This document shows, one piece after another, positions 43,851 to 57,959 of a stretch of DNA of 64,000 nucleotides. Position numbers and translations under genes: made by a program. This DNA comes from Neoarius graeffei (lineage: Eukaryota; Chordata; Actinopteri; Siluriformes; Ariidae): positions 57,194,283 to 57,258,282 of the forward strand of contig NC_083577.1 of assembly GCF_027579695.1 (NCBI RefSeq). The letters run 5' to 3'. Below the pieces are notes generated by a model, which ran no database searches, was not told where the DNA came from, and saw nothing but the letters and a program-made list of their open reading frames with translations. Positions within the stretch are counted from its first letter, which is position 1, and each line of letters begins with the position of its first letter.

Positions 43851-46800
43851 TCCACATGGCATGATTTGTTGGTTTGTATGTTAATTTGGTGCATTTTGCT
43901 AAAAGTTACCCTGTGAACTCTTTCACACTTTGCATACATCTCTCTCATAAGAGTTTTAGCCTACTTATTTTATTAGCTACATCCACTGTATCTCAGGTAT
44001 TTATAAAAAATGTCACTGCTGATTTAAGGACACTGATGGCTGACCACATGCTTTCCAGCTACACTGTTTACTGCACATAAAGATGTTTATCCGGCAGATA
44101 ACGAGAGAACTTGACACACATACGCAAGACAAAACCACAGATGACACTTATTTGTGTCACTTCAACTGTTTCATTGTATAATTGTAAAACAGTTTAGCAT
44201 CTTAATGTGCTGGTGCTTTGGTATTTCACAAGCCTTAGAATACTCGTTCACACACAAGCTTTGCAATACAAGGCTTTCTTTTGTTATTACATGGGCACAT
44301 TTAAAACCTAGGCATATTCATTGCAGCTCTTAAATAAACAAGAATATGATGCTGAATGTGCAAAGATAGCGTGAGAAGAATACGTTAATTTCAGTCACGA
44401 AGGTGGTCCTGTCCTTCTCCCTTGTGACTCAACAAATCACAGAGTAGAGAACGTCAGGCTAAACACTGGTCAAGATTTGGTGCCTGCTTCACCACACTGA
44501 GCTCCAGATGCTGAATGATCATGCTAGGTGAGCTGGCAGTTCTTCTAAAGCTTCGGTTAAGGTTGAGTAAAACTCTCTAATTGATCTTTACCCTCTCTTC
44601 ATCTTGAGACATTGCTAATTTCACATGGCACCATACAGCAGACTACTAAGGGGCTGGGCACAAACCTTTCTGCTTTTGATTTAGCACTCGTATTATTCTC
44701 AGTGTTTTTTTAAACATGAAAAGGCTTTACAGCAGACCTGGAGATGTACATTGGAAATATTAAAAGATCTTTTTAAATAATAAGAAGCAATTTTGTCATG
44801 TTTCACATGACTGCCGAGAGCAGGTGGTTAGGGCACTTGAAATATGGCTGCGGAGAAGAAATATTAGGTATTAATTCGATGATTTGTGTAATTACTTCAG
44901 GAATCAGGAGGCAGACTGTAAACACAGACATGACAACATTGTTTTGCATTAGTTCAGTGACTGCGTACTTTCTAGGGAGTGGCCATTGCTGCTTCAGAAG
45001 AGTCATAACTGTGGTGAGTTAGATAAATACGATGTCTGGGCACCATATGTCATGATTGTGTTGAAACACTTGGTCTAATAATATAAGTTAAATGCGACTA
45101 TAGTTTTTGTATGTTTCTGTTACACTTTTGTATTAGTGTACACAAAGCATTCTTATGGCAAGTGCTGCTGAGTGATCTTTGTCATCATTTTCATTTTGTG
45201 CAGCACATATTACATGATATGCATACACCATATATATAATAAACATTCTAATAATACTCTTAGAAACATTTAATCTCAAAATACACAGACAGCACTGTGT
45301 ACACAACAGTTCTCTACCCAAAATAATGTATTATTCGTTTCTACAGGGGGAAAAAAAAGAGCAAGGTTTGGCAGGTAAGGCTTTAACAGTTAATGATCTG
45401 AATAATGAGTCACTGGAAAATAAATCACTTGGTTTGACCACATGATCCTTGCTGGCACTTTGGGCTGCTCTGTGTGCCTGCTTTGAATTGATTTGTTAAG
45501 CTTATCATAGTCCATGCTTTATGTCCAACGTAGCAGCAAGATTCGAAAAGGATTACCACATTGCCAAAACCAGATATCAGATATAAAGAGGGATTTATAT
45601 GTAAGCATTACACAGTCAAAATGTGTTTAATCCCTCACTTACTTATTTCACAGTTCTGATTCCTGATTCAACATCACAGTTTTTTTTTCTCTCTTCCAGG
45701 CACTGCTGTACTACTAGTATGGAAATTGAACAAGCATATGCTTTCCTATATTTTGATTGGTTTCAAATTAATAGTGGGTATCTTGCAGAATAAAAACATT
45801 CTTTGTATTGTATAGCTGGAACATTTTGGTCTTTGGAGACTTACTTCTGTAGAATACCACAATTGCCTGAAATTGGACTTTACACAATAACTTGCTACAG
45901 TGTTGTGAAAGTGGTCTGACTGTCTTCTGGTCAAAGGCCTCCCCCAGGCTCCTGAACTGATTACGCTGTGAATAAACTGGGATACTGTTGGGAGTTCAGA
46001 TGTATCATTGAGGATATTACTGAGACAGAAGACCACAGCATGGTCAGGGCTTTGTCCTGTACAACTTCTAAATTAAGTCACTGAGTTTATTTGCTGGAAT
46101 GTTTTTGTAAAACCGAACTGACCTCTGTTTCTGGGTTCATTGCAGTTGTTTATATTATTCTTATTTTCACTCTGACAACCTCATACAAATATTTTCGACC
46201 AATAGAAATGCCCAATAGAAATTGCTTCAATTTACAGTGTATTGTTAGCTGTTGTAAAACAACATACTGAACATAAATCACGAGAGATGCTACTCTGCTC
46301 TGTTCCATTTGTCAAAAATAATCCAGCAGTGTTTTCCCTTCAAAATGGTGATAATGCTGATTGTTTCTCAAACTTTTCTGTGCACGATCAAAATGACCAG
46401 TTGTCCAAACCCAACATCCAGTAATCCAACCGGAACAAGATATATCTAATGACAGAATCACTCTTCAGATCAGTGGCAAACCGTTGATGCTTGGTCTCCA
46501 GTGCTGTCATAGCCTTTAATTTGGAAACTAGCAGCACGCTGGGTCCATCACAGAGTGGCCACATAGCCATGCGTTAGTGGTTTTCAGCATGAGGTGCTCC
46601 TCTCTGCTCCATGGGAGGAAGGTTAGTGTGATGCCTCAAACATGCTGGCAAGGGAAGTCAGTCAATTTTCAGTGCTGAGGAGACTTGGGGCAGAGGAAGT
46701 TCAGCAGGTCAGGGTGTAGCTGTGTCTGCTATTACCCATGAGAATCCAGAGCAAGCGGATAGTCAGAGGAGGCACTTCTTTCCTGAAAAGGCTATTGGAG

Positions 46801-47808
46801 CACCAAAGTGTGGGCATCAGCAGGCAGTTTTATTGCTTTTGCTATGGCCTTGGATTTTGTGCCAGTGCCAGACCAGAGAAAGCAAATATTTTGCTTGTCT
46901 CGCAGCTGTGCAGGTCCCATGTAGACTTCAGCCTGGAAAGAGGCCAGCCCTTAGTGGGGAAACAGTTGAGATAAATAACTTTCCCAGCAAAATAAAATTG
47001 TCTGTAATTATAATGTTAAATCACACTGTGAAGGGCTGTGAGTGGCGTCAGCACCCTGGTTTAAGCCTGATTTCATGCAATGGGGAGATCCTTTAAACAC
47101 CAACGAACATCACTGAACTAAAGTCATGGAATCTCATCACCTCTTTTTCCTCACACATTCTCATTGCAGACAGGCCAAACTGATGACAGGTTTTTATCCA
47201 GGGTACCGATTTTGCCTTCACACCACTGTAGCAGTGTAAACACATCATAAAATCTGTTATAAACTCACTCCAAAGCCTCTCTCCAGCCTTTTCCCACTAA
47301 TGCCAAGGAGTGCACATTAAAAAAATATATATTTAAGCTATATGATCAGCAACACAGCCTGTCTCACTACACACAAAAGTCATTTTTTCCTTAATGAGGT
47401 CCAGGCGGAGCAGGGTCTAATGTCTACCATCTAATTTATCAGTTTCCTGTGTGTTGCATAATGTCTCAAATTTGGCCATTCGCTGTAAACAGGCATGACA
47501 TGTGTCACTGCTGCCAGCAATCCTAGAGTAAAATCACTCTGCTGTGTCTATGCTGCAAAGATTCAGCAGAACAGATACTGTAGATGATCATTTAAGATAT
47601 TAACCCTCTCCTGACCATAGCCCCAAAGAGCACCTGTAGAATGCCCTAGATGTCATCATCAGGAGACCATCTAACTTTCGGACTGACTTTTTACTAACTG
47701 AATATTTACCATTATTGTTTTTTTTAATTATTCATTAAATTAATGTTAGAAATTGAGTTTAACAAATGCTGCACTGATTTGGTTTCAGCAGTACATAATG
47801 GCTATGAT
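43851..47808. other. Intergenic region without recognised gene
   Basis: About 4 kb of AT-rich, mostly unique DNA. Open frames up to about 120 codons exist (for example 46722-47096), but none shows a recognisable domain, codon bias or splice context. Confidence 0.35.
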
Positions 47809-48160
47809 GGGCAGCATGGTGGTGCAGTGGTTAGCATGGTTGCTTCAGAGCAAGAAGGTTCTGGGTTTAAACCTCATGGCCAACTGGGGTCTTTCTAGAG
47901 TTTGCATGCTCTCCCTGTGCCTGTGTGGGTTTCCTCCAGGTGCACTGGTTTCCTCCCACAGTCCAGAGATATGTGGATTAGGTCAAGTGGTTACTCTAAA
48001 TCACCCATGAGTGTGAATGGTTGTTCATCTCTGTGTTAGCCCTGTGATAGATTGGTGACTTGCCCAGGGCGTACCCCCCTCTCACCCAAGGTCAATTGGG
48101 ATTGGCTCCGGTTTCTCCATGATCCTGAAAGATAGGTGGTCTGGATCGATGGATGGATAA
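47809..48160 (+). repeat. Older DANA-like SINE
   Basis: The head is 'ggtggtgcagtggttagc', the B box is 'gggtttaaacc', and the tail is tggatgga. It clusters by shared changes with the copy at 11476. Confidence 0.82.
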
Positions 48161-48284
48161 TGGGTATGTGTATTTTGGATTTGAAGCAAGTACAAAAACA
48201 TGTCTTCCTTCTGAAGCCTATCTGTAGTGTATTTTACCAGACCATTTGCCCTGTATATGTAGTGAAGTTGATGAGTAAAAAAAA

Positions 48285-48586
48285 AAATAGTCCCTCCCAT
48301 GCCAGGACCCAGGCAGTCTCCAGTACTAACCAGGTCCTTAAGGTGCATTGGGTGGTACCAATCTCCACTTCTATGGCCCTTGGCCTCTCATACAGCTCAG
48401 GGCTAGTTCTCTGGTAACCATGAGAGTTTGGCTCCCCACTCACATCTGTGTTGCAGCATATCTTGCCAGATGGCAGTAGATACCATTTTTATGAATGTCT
48501 TTGGTATGACCCAACCATGAGTAGAACTCGCAATCTCCCAATCAAGAGGCAGACACACTAACCACTAGGCCAACTCGAGGTCAAAG
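48285..48586 (-). repeat. tRNA-derived SINE of another family
   Basis: Antisense A box (ctaaccactaggcca) and B box (agaactcgcaatctccc) lie at the right end, followed leftward by an unrelated body (for example ttaccagagaactagccctgagc in antisense). The tRNA-like head is well preserved but the body differs from the DANA-like copies. Confidence 0.65.
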
Positions 48587-50628
48587 TTGATGAGTAATTG
48601 TGAACAAATGAAGGAGTCTTACTTTGATCATTGCAAAAATGCCTCGATACTATTTACGACAACATCCTCATGCCTACTGCTGCATACATGATTTAGGCTA
48701 CTGTAAAGGTATAAATCTTGAGTATCTATAGAGGAATAACATATTTTATTCTAACACACAATATATTTTAATATTAGTGAATGGGATTGCTCCATTCTTG
48801 GTTAATTTCTTTGCTTGTGTGGGTGTATGTGTGAGAGAGTGTGTGAGTGAAAAAAAAAGTCAGCAAACTGTCAGCACTGTTCATCAGCAGCCAAGGCGTG
48901 CCTGCATGGTCTCTCTTTCATGGAGCCGATTTTTCCCCAGGAAGCAGAGTGACTCAGTTGTGGTTGTTGTGGAGATTTCTGCATGTTACAGCCCTGCAAA
49001 AGGCATGCTTTTCCAGTTCACATTAAGGTCCTTCACCGACCTTAAATATCCTTCCTTTCCAATAAAGAAAGATATCTACAATTGATCTATGTCTGAGAGA
49101 GGTAAAATGGTATGAGCTTTTGTAATAAAGCCATATCCTTTAGGGTTTAAAAAAAATTCAGGTACTCTAGTCATGTTTTTGTTGTAAAGGGCTAGGCTGT
49201 ATTTCATTACCCTATTTTTTTCCACTTCAGATGATTTTTGGAAAAACTGCAAGAAGTGTTACTCATAGTTCAGAATGTGACCTTTCCTTTTCATGAAGTT
49301 TGGATAACAGTCAACAACAAAATCCAATGAAGTATTTTTTTTTATTTATTTAAGAAAATCAGTATATTTTGTCTTTGACTCTAAAGGATAATAGCCTCCA
49401 GATCTTCAGGGTGGATTCAGTGGTTTAAAACAATCTATACTTGTTATTATTTTTCCTCAGAATTCTTTTGTGATATGGGTAATGCTGTGACCTAATTCAG
49501 GGGAGGAACCGCAGGAAATCCCCCTTACTGCAGCTGAGGTAATCAGGGTCCTACAGGTTTCTACAGGATAGGGGATGTGACCTATTGGGCTTGTGTACCC
49601 TCAGGATAGGGCCGGTGGTTCTCTCACTAAACACAAGTTTTTGTGTGGCCCAGAAAAACAACTCTGAAATCCATTTTTAATCATGTGTCAAATGTGCTTG
49701 TAGATTCAGTCCTTAGTGATAACAGATTAATTCCATTTGTGTAGGTTTAGACATTGGAAACCCCCTATTAAACATTCACTCATCTCTACTCTTTTCTAAC
49801 TAACACACACGCACACAAAGATCAAAAGGCAAGCTGGCTGTAACAGGAAATGGCCTATTTAATAGGGGAATACATTAACATAATAAGTGATAAATTTGGT
49901 CTTTCCTGCACTTGAATATGATTAATCGTGATTCAATGTCAACATGTGGTACCAAAATTATTGGTGATTGCAAAGTGTAGTGTATGTTCCTTTGAGTCGG
50001 GTGAAAAGGCCTCTGCGCTCCTATTCCACTAACTTTGATGCTGTTGGAAAGCCTGATCCTGCAGGATGTAATAGTTGGATCAGGAACCCAACCACACACA
50101 TCGACACACACCTGCACTCTTCCCCTTTTGGTGCGAGATGAAACATCAATTTCCAGTTTTTCATGACTGCATGTGCTGGGCTGAGCAATAACTAAAGTTC
50201 ATGCACAGTACAGGATACAACAAAACAATCATGTTGCCAGTGATCTGTGTGCTGCTTTTGTCTTATTCTGCTGTCCTCTATAACACCCATGTGATTTAGA
50301 AATCAGTGTTTAGACTTATGAGTACAAACCCAGAAATGCCCTTGGGAACTGCTTTGATCTTCGCTTGAATGAGTTACCTCAAACTACTGGCATGCATGTT
50401 TAAAATCTCATAAGTGAGCTTTCATAACTGGGAGCTGGGCAGAAAGATATGTCTGGCATGCTCAGCTAGGTTAAGAGAAACGTTTATTTATTGTCATCAA
50501 AATGCAGAAGAAGGAATTCTTAACAAATAATTTTTCTTGAATGTCTTTGCGTATATGTTTTGTATTGTTGGGAACAATACTTTGCAATTGTAACTTGCCA
50601 AGCTACATGCAACTCATGATGTAAAATA
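48587..50628. other. No recognised feature
   Basis: Intergenic AT-rich sequence. No gene, RNA or repeat family was recognised. Confidence 0.35.
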
Positions 50629-50636
50629 GCTATAAG

Positions 50637-52323
50637 CAGGGCCGCTGACAGCTTTGGCTGGGCCCGGGACAAAATGCTCTGAATGGGCCCCCCCAACCCA
50701 CACATACACCCACCTCTCTTATCCCAGTCTCTACTCACTCCAACCCTTAAATGACAGGTATTCAAAAACCATTCAACCGGTCAACAACCATTTCATTTTA
50801 GCATTTCAACATTTTTATAGTTTTAACATTTTAACATTTCCTTAGTCTGCAACTATTCAGGTGCGAAATGCAATGCGCCGGACTTTTGTTGTGCGTGCGT
50901 GCGTACTGTCCAGTGTGAAAAGCAGAGAAGAACACACCGCTCGAGAAACGGCGGGATATGATTGCGGGCTAATGTGAATATTCTTAGCTTCAATCAGATA
51001 TATGAAACACAATGTTATTAAGCCGTTGTGGTTATGAAATGATTCAATGCCCTGTGCGTTTGATATGGTGTTCAGTGTGACTTGCTCCCCTCGTTTGTAA
51101 CATGAATCGCGTGCCGCGCGTGCCTTGGTTGGGGTTACTTTATGGGGCTGGTACTAGCAAAGGTACTAGCAAAGGCAGCAGGTACTAGCAAAGGCAGTGG
51201 GGCAGCTGAGCCAGGTACACTCTAAAAAATGACACATTGTCTGAACTTAAACAATTGAGGTAACAATTTGCATCGGTCTTTTTAAGTATTCCCAACAAAG
51301 CAATTATTCAGTTCCGCTGACTCTTTTTTTTAAAGTATGCTAAACTTAATTTCAGTTGACTTCTAAAAGCTTAGGTGGGTTGCACGAGCTTTTTTCCAAG
51401 TGCCAACTCAATTTGTTAAGTACACTAAACCTAGTATCAGGTGGGTTCTAAAAGCTTAAGCATATTGAACAAACTTAATTTCCCGAACAATGTTTTTGTA
51501 TATTCTGTAGTTAAATTATTGTTTCGAGTAATTCTAACAAACTACATTGCAATGTATATATGGTAACATTTTAAATTGGATTAAATGATATTAAATCGAG
51601 TTTGTTAGAATTACTCGAAACAATAACCTGATATTAGGTTTAGTGTACTTAACAAATTGAGTTGGCACTTGGAAAATTAAGTTCGTGCAACCTATCTAAG
51701 CTTTTAGAAGTCAACTGAAATTAAGTTTAGCATACTTTAAAAAAAGAGTCAGCGGAACTGAATAATTGCTTTGTTGGGAATACTTAAAAAGACCGATGCA
51801 AATTGTTACCTCAATTGTTTAAGTTCAGACAATGTGTCATTTTTTAGAGTGTATACCTGGCTCAGCTGCCCCACTGCCTTTGCTAGTACCTGCTGCATCA
51901 TCCGAATCTTTTTTAAAGTATTTATGCAGTGAGCCCCTGAGTCTCTTGGTTTCTTCCTCTCTTTTTCTCTTTTCTTTTCTTTTCTGTGCTCCTGACTTGT
52001 GCATGTTGGCAAATGGCACGCACGCTGATTGTCGAAGCGCTATGATATAACGATGTCGTTTTTTCCCCTTAATCAAAGAGTCAGACCAAACCATTTTTGC
52101 ATTAGGGGTGGTAGGGGGTTCTTGACGCCTTTTTCAAAGACAATAAAGGCAAAAGATCTAGAAATCATTTATTGAATGCAAATATAGCACATTTCTCCGC
52201 CAAATCAACACATTTTGAAATGAAATAAAATAATCGCAACTTCATGAGAGCCCAGTTCTGGGCCCTCCCCATTCCTGGGCCCGGGACAACATACCCGTTT
52301 GTCCCCCCCTGTCGGCGGGCCTG
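50637..52323. mobile_element. Non-autonomous hAT-type element with long internal palindrome
   Basis: A 1687-bp element between exact 8-bp duplications GCTATAAG (50629-50636 and 52324-52331). The ends are CAGGGCCGCTGACAG and CTGTCGGCGGGCCTG, imperfect inverted repeats with the CAG/CTG termini of hAT elements. A second inner match (gggcccgggac) also occurs near both ends. No transposase frame is present. The middle is a large palindrome. Confidence 0.85.
51150..51898. repeat. Large palindrome within the hAT-type element
   Basis: Arms of about 320-330 bp around a centre near 51535. The left arm runs from 'ggtactagcaaaggcag...tacactctaaaaaatgac' inward. The right arm mirrors it, ending 'gtcattttttagagtgta...ctgcctttgctagtacc'. 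The outer part 'acactctaaaaaatgacac' could itself be the terminus of a smaller inserted element. Confidence 0.85.
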
Positions 52324-52331
52324 GCTATAAG

Positions 52332-52737
52332 CTATGGCCAAACTACCCATTTGATAAAGAAGCTAGCTATTAGGACAAGCGGAAAATGGAAAACAAGCTA
52401 CTCTCCATATATATGTCACCATGTGAATCTTTCACACTCAAGCACTGATGAACATGGCCTTGAAAGTCTTGTTTTCATCACTAGTAGAATGCACCCTGTA
52501 TAGCTGTATAACATGATTCTGTTATTCTCCACACAGATCAGTGAAAGCTGAAGCCTGTACCCTAATATACATTTACACTAATTACATATGTTAAACCTGG
52601 TTCCTGAAAGATGCAATCCTTTGCACAGATTTTGTGATTTGCTTGATTCAAGAGTATTGAAAGCTAGTAGAGAAAAGGGGAAAAGTAGTGAGAAGGTACT
52701 GTGTGACAAACTGCTACACTGCTTCTTGGTGAAGAAG
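52332..52737. other. No recognised feature
   Basis: Short intergenic stretch between two DNA transposons. Nothing recognised. Confidence 0.35.
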
Positions 52738-52739
52738 TA

Positions 52740-54297
52740 CAACCCCAATTCCCAAAAAGTTGGGACACTGTGTAAAACATAAATAAAAACAGAACACAAT
52801 AATTTGCAAATCATGGAAACCCAATATTTCATTGAAAATAGTACAAAGACAACATATCAAATGTTGAAACTGAGAAATTTTATTGTTTTTTTGAAAAATA
52901 TATGCTCATTTTGAATTTGATGTCAGCAACACGTTTTAGAAAAGTTGGGACGGGGCAGCAAAAGACTGAAAAAGTTGTGTAATGCTAAAAAAAAACTAAT
53001 TTGGTTAATTGTCAACAGGTCAGTAACATGATTGGGTATAAAAAGAGCATCCCAGAGAGGTGGAGTCTCTCAGAAGTAAAGATGGGGAGGGGTTCACCAC
53101 TCTGAGAAAGACTGCATGGGCAAACAGTAGAACAATTTAAGAATAATGTTCCTCAGTGTAAAATTGCAAAGAATTTGGGAATCACATCATCTAGGGTGTA
53201 TAATATCATGAAAAGATTCAGAGAATCTGGAGAAATCTCTGTATGCAAGAGACAAGGCTGAAAACTGACACTGAATGCCTGTGATCTTCAGGCCCTCAGG
53301 TGACACTGCATTAAAAGCAGACACGTGTCTGTAGTGGAAAATCACTGTATGGGCTCAGGAACACTTCAGAAAACCATTGTCTGTGAACACAGTGTATCAC
53401 TGCATCCACAGATGCAAGTTAAAACCAGATATAAACAATACCCAGAAATACCGCCACCTTCTCGGGACCCGAGCTCTTTTACAATGGACTGAGGTGAAGT
53501 GGAAAATTGTCCTAAGGTCTGATGGATCAAAAGTAGAAATTATTTTTAGAAATCATGGACACCACATCCTCTAGGCTAAAGAGGAGAGGGACCATCCGGC
53601 TTGTTATCAGTGCACAGTTCAAAAGCCAGCATCTGTGATGGTATGAGGGTGCATTAGTGCACATGACACGAGTAGCTTGCACATCTGGGAAGGCATCATT
53701 AATGCTGAATGATATATACACATTTGAGAGCAATATGCTGACATCCAGACAAAATCTTTTTCAGGAAAGGCCTTCCTTCTTTCAGCAAGACAATGCCAAA
53801 CCGCTTTCTGCACATACTAAAACTGCATGGCTCTGTAGTAAGAGTCTGGGTGCTAAACTGGCCTGCCTGCAGTCCAGACCTGTCTCCCATTTAAAACATT
53901 TGCCACATTATGAAGTGCAAAATACGACAAAGGAGACCCTGAACTGTTGAGTAACTGAAATTGTATATCAGGCAAGAACGGGACAACATTTCTCTTTCAA
54001 AACTACAGCAATTGGTCTCCTCAGTTCCCAAACGTTTACAGTGTTGTTAAAAGTAGAAGTGATGCGACACAGTGGTAAACATTTTTGAAATGTGTTGCTT
54101 ACATCAAATTCAAAATGAGCATTTTTTTAAAAAAAAAACAACAAACAAAAAAAAACCCTCCACATTTCTCAGCTTCAACATTTGATATTGTTTTTGTCCT
54201 ATTTTAATGAAATATAGGGTTTCCATGATTTGCAAATTTTCACATTGTTTTTATTTCCAGTTTACACAGCATCCCAACTTTTTTGGAATTGGGGTTG
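52740..54297 (+). mobile_element. Tc1/mariner-like transposon, decayed
   Basis: A 1558-bp element bounded by TA on both sides. Ends are CAACCCCAATTCCCAAAA and TTTTGGAATTGGGGTTG. The inverted repeats reach about 180 bp, including 'tttgcaaatcatggaaaccc'. It contains a degenerate transposase on the + strand. Confidence 0.88.
53082..53960 (+). pseudogene. Decayed Tc1/mariner-like transposase
   Basis: Fragments in several frames include an opening Met-Gly-Arg-Gly, KIAKNLGITSSRVYNIMKRFRESG (helix-turn-helix region, cut here) and FQQDNAKPLSAHTKTAWL (catalytic Asp region). Many stops and frameshifts; inactive. Confidence 0.75.
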
Positions 54298-54422
54298 TAG
54301 CTTGTTACAGCAGCAATAAACAAAAAGGAGCTCGAATACTACATTGCTACAACATAGGAAAAAAATGTATTTAAGCTAGTAATGTCCCCAACATTAAAGG
54401 TTTGAGGCAATAACATTGTCAT

Positions 54423-54553
54423 TTAAGCATTGAGTAGATCATAAGCTTGCTGGTAATTGCCATTACACTGAGAGACAATGTCTTCCAGATACTCTTGGTC
54501 ATAGTAAGAGAACATAGTCTGAAGCTTCATTACAACCCCTTCGATGTCAATAT
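54423..54553 (-). CDS. epsti1: epsti1 last exon: CUE-like domain
   Basis: The acceptor ctgtgtttcctttatag precedes 42 codons and TAA. The residues contain the CUE fold signature: [17 protein letters not shown] (an MF-x motif in helix 1, with Ser where CUE usually has Pro), then [13 protein letters not shown] (GN-x2-x-A-x2-LL). CUE domains bind ubiquitin. The exon joins in phase 1 to the preceding exon. This domain is not in the human EPSTI1 isoforms I recall. Confidence 0.8.
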
Positions 54554-57500
54554 CTATAAAGGAAACACAGAAAATGTACAATTTAGGAACATTCAATCTA
54601 ACGGAAAAGTAGAACAAATCATTTAAATTACTGTTTTCATGTACTGGCACAGAAAATGAAACATGATGAAAAGTGGAGCAGCATGTTAGTGTGGGAAGAC
54701 TTTACATCCCATCCCACAAGCCATCCTATTCCATCCTAATCCATCCCATTCCAGATTGAGCCTGAGGCTCAGCAGTTTGACTGAATCTTCCTGCTGGTTC
54801 ATCTAGTTCATGCAGTAGGACAGACAGGGTGGGAGTGCTCCACCGCAGTGCTCCTGCCAACCCATTCCACACACAGTGTCATCCCAGTCCTCTAACCACA
54901 TGCTAATGGGCCAAACAAGCCTTGTTGCACACACGTCCTGTCCATACGTCCCCAAACCCAACGTCACAGACTCTTGCTGCCTCTGCAAACTCTGCTTGGA
55001 TAGAGCCGCAGACGAAATTGAGTAAGGCAAGTGGTGACATTCTCTAAGCTTAATCATTGTGCTAATTAAGATGGATAGAACAAGTGTCATGCAGTGAAGG
55101 ATTGCAACAGAAGATGCCAGGGACCCACAGACACACTATGGAGTATGCGTGAGCCATACTGTATAAATACCAGATGTCCAGAGGCCTCAGGAAATGTCCA
55201 GTGAGTGCAACATTACACTGACAAGGACCATAGACAGCCGAGACACAGCCCAGGACAATTACAGCTCAAAGTGACACTGAATGTCTTTTGCAGTCAGACG
55301 TAGATCCATGAGTTTTTGGATTGGTCCTGGCCCACCCCAAACCTTGGCTAAGTGTCAGGACCCTGCCAGTGATTCATATGTATTTCACTGATTCAAATGA
55401 GGCAGAATGTACACACGTAATGTATCATTAAGTATCCTCGAATACATGCAGACAGACAGAAGGTGAACAGCACATTAATCCTGCATTGTCATGCGGCATG
55501 TGCTCCATAAACAGTGCTAGCTCACGGAAAAGTCAGCTCTAGCCACCCCTCCTGGCAAAAAAAGTGAGGAATTTTCAAATGGTTTAAGGCTGTGGCCAGA
55601 CATTGAATCAAAGTATAAATCATCTTAATCTGAATGTTTTTTATGAAGCAATGTTGAGGATTTCCCCAGTGATCTTTCACCTACATAAACAATATGTGTA
55701 AATAAAATTCCATACACTAAAAACTGATTTACAACTACATCAGCGTATACGAGAGGAGTTCATATGTCTTGTTTAGGCTGTAGCTTAGGATACTGAAAAC
55801 AGATCGGATTGTTTATGTTCTTAATCATGGGTTAATTACATTGTTTGAAACCTGAATGAACCTTGATTGTAGCTTGTCTCAAGCCTGAAGTATGTGTACA
55901 AGTAAGGACAGAGCAGAAAAGTGAAATATAGATCACTTAGCCGGTTTTTCTAGTGTTGACTCTCAGACATCATACTAATCAGACTGCTGTCAAACAATTT
56001 TTCCAGCATTCATTTTGTATGGGAGTCAAACCAACGTCAAATATGACTATTTCTGTCAGTGAATTGGCCTCTCTCAGTGGGTGCACCTAATTAGCTGTAG
56101 CCTTTACTGCTACCTCATGCGTTCTACAGCACTAAAACGGCGTCTCAGTGCCACATTTCTGTCTCACAAGGAGGATTTAGAGGCTTATTTTTTATTTACA
56201 TAATATGCTACATTGCCTAAAAGTGCTTGACAAAAAATAATATTGGGAATGGGAGGCAGAGCTCTGCACAACATCAATCACATGACACATATTGCATTTT
56301 GATACAAGGTGACACTGCAATGGAAAGAATCACAAAAAATGCTTTGAAACACCAAAGAATAAACACGCACAATGTCTGGCACATAAATCTGACTAACCCA
56401 CCTCCACTGCTGTCAGTGTGTTGCTGTGAAGGGAAGGACACAGAGGATGAGGCAGGGTCCTGCGGTTCCTCCGTCTGCCAGACATTACCAAGCTCCTGTG
56501 TACAGGGGAGCAACTCAGACGCTCTACCTGATCCTCTCGCCTCCAGTCTGTCTAGGAAGGCCGAGTTCACCCTGGAGGAAATATATCACCACCCAATAAC
56601 AACCTTCCAGCCTGACCCATACATTAGAGAGTTATTTTGAAGACATTCATATTTCCCTGGCTAGCTGATTAAGCGTGACATTCATGGGTTTGTAAAGTTC
56701 TTGTAGAATTAGGTGTCCTTACCGCAGCCGTTCATTTTCCATTTGTCTTTTCCTGTCCTCCTCTTCTTGTTTATGTTTTTCTTCCAAAATTTGACTCTGG
56801 AAATAATAAATTAATGGAATCTTAATCCATGATAGTAATGACTCACCTATCTTTAAGTTGCATGAGGGAGAAGTTGTTTTTCAGTTACTTGTCACAACAG
56901 CTTAATCACACACTATCAATATCAACCATGTAATGTTCCTTCAGTCCTTTCTGTGCTTGATTATTTTCACTGATTATAAATTCTGTTTTATATTTTCTAT
57001 TCAGGGCAGCACGGTGGTGTAGTGGTTAGCGCTGTCGCCTCACAGCAAGAAGGTCCAGGTTCGAGCCCCGTGGCCGGCGAGGGCCCTTCTGTGCGGAGTT
57101 TGCATGTTGTCCGTGCTCCGGTTTCCCCCACAGTCCAAAGACATGCAGGTTAGGTGACTCTAAATTGACTGTAGGTGTGAATGGTTGTCTGTGTCTATGT
57201 GTCAGCCCTGTGATGACCTGGCGACTTGTCCAGGGTGTACCCCGCCTTTTGCCCATAGTCAGCTGGGATAGGCTCCAGCTTGCCTGCGACCCTGTAGAAC
57301 AGGATAAAGCGGCTACAGATAATGAGATGAGATGAGATTTTCTATTCAAATATTTTTTTTCAGAATTTTTACGAATTTTAACATGGAACAGGTAAAAACA
57401 AAGAAATACTAGAAAATAACTACACTATGTCCTTCTGTACTGGGTGTTCATCTCTGTGGCGACCTACTCAGGGTGTACCACACCTCTCACCCGAACTTAG

Positions 57501-57872
57501 CTGGGATTGGCTCCAGCTTTCTCCACGACCCTGACGGATAAGCAGTATAGATAATGGATGGATCCTTCTTTTACTTATGTCACAATGTACAATTGCTGTA
57601 TAATATAGGACTGATTACATCAGTGTTATTATGTCTGTGCTTTCATTTTCATTCATATTAGAAGTCAGCTGCCCTAATACACTTCACTACATAATGTACA
57701 TTTTCAACAAACATCAGTGCAGCAGATCCTCAATGTCAAACTAGGAAGGTTATCATGGGAACAAGTATTACTGACATTAGTGAAAGTTAGGCTGTTAACT
57801 GGCATGGACTTACCCTCCCTATAAAGGCAAATAATTATTGTGTTTCTTGATGAAACCCCCTGGAATCCTTTA

Positions 57873-57959
<87 letters not shown>

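Noticed and set aside
46722-47096. 124-residue open frame in the intergenic region
   Set aside because: No domain, no splice context, and ordinary AT-rich composition; too little support to call a gene.
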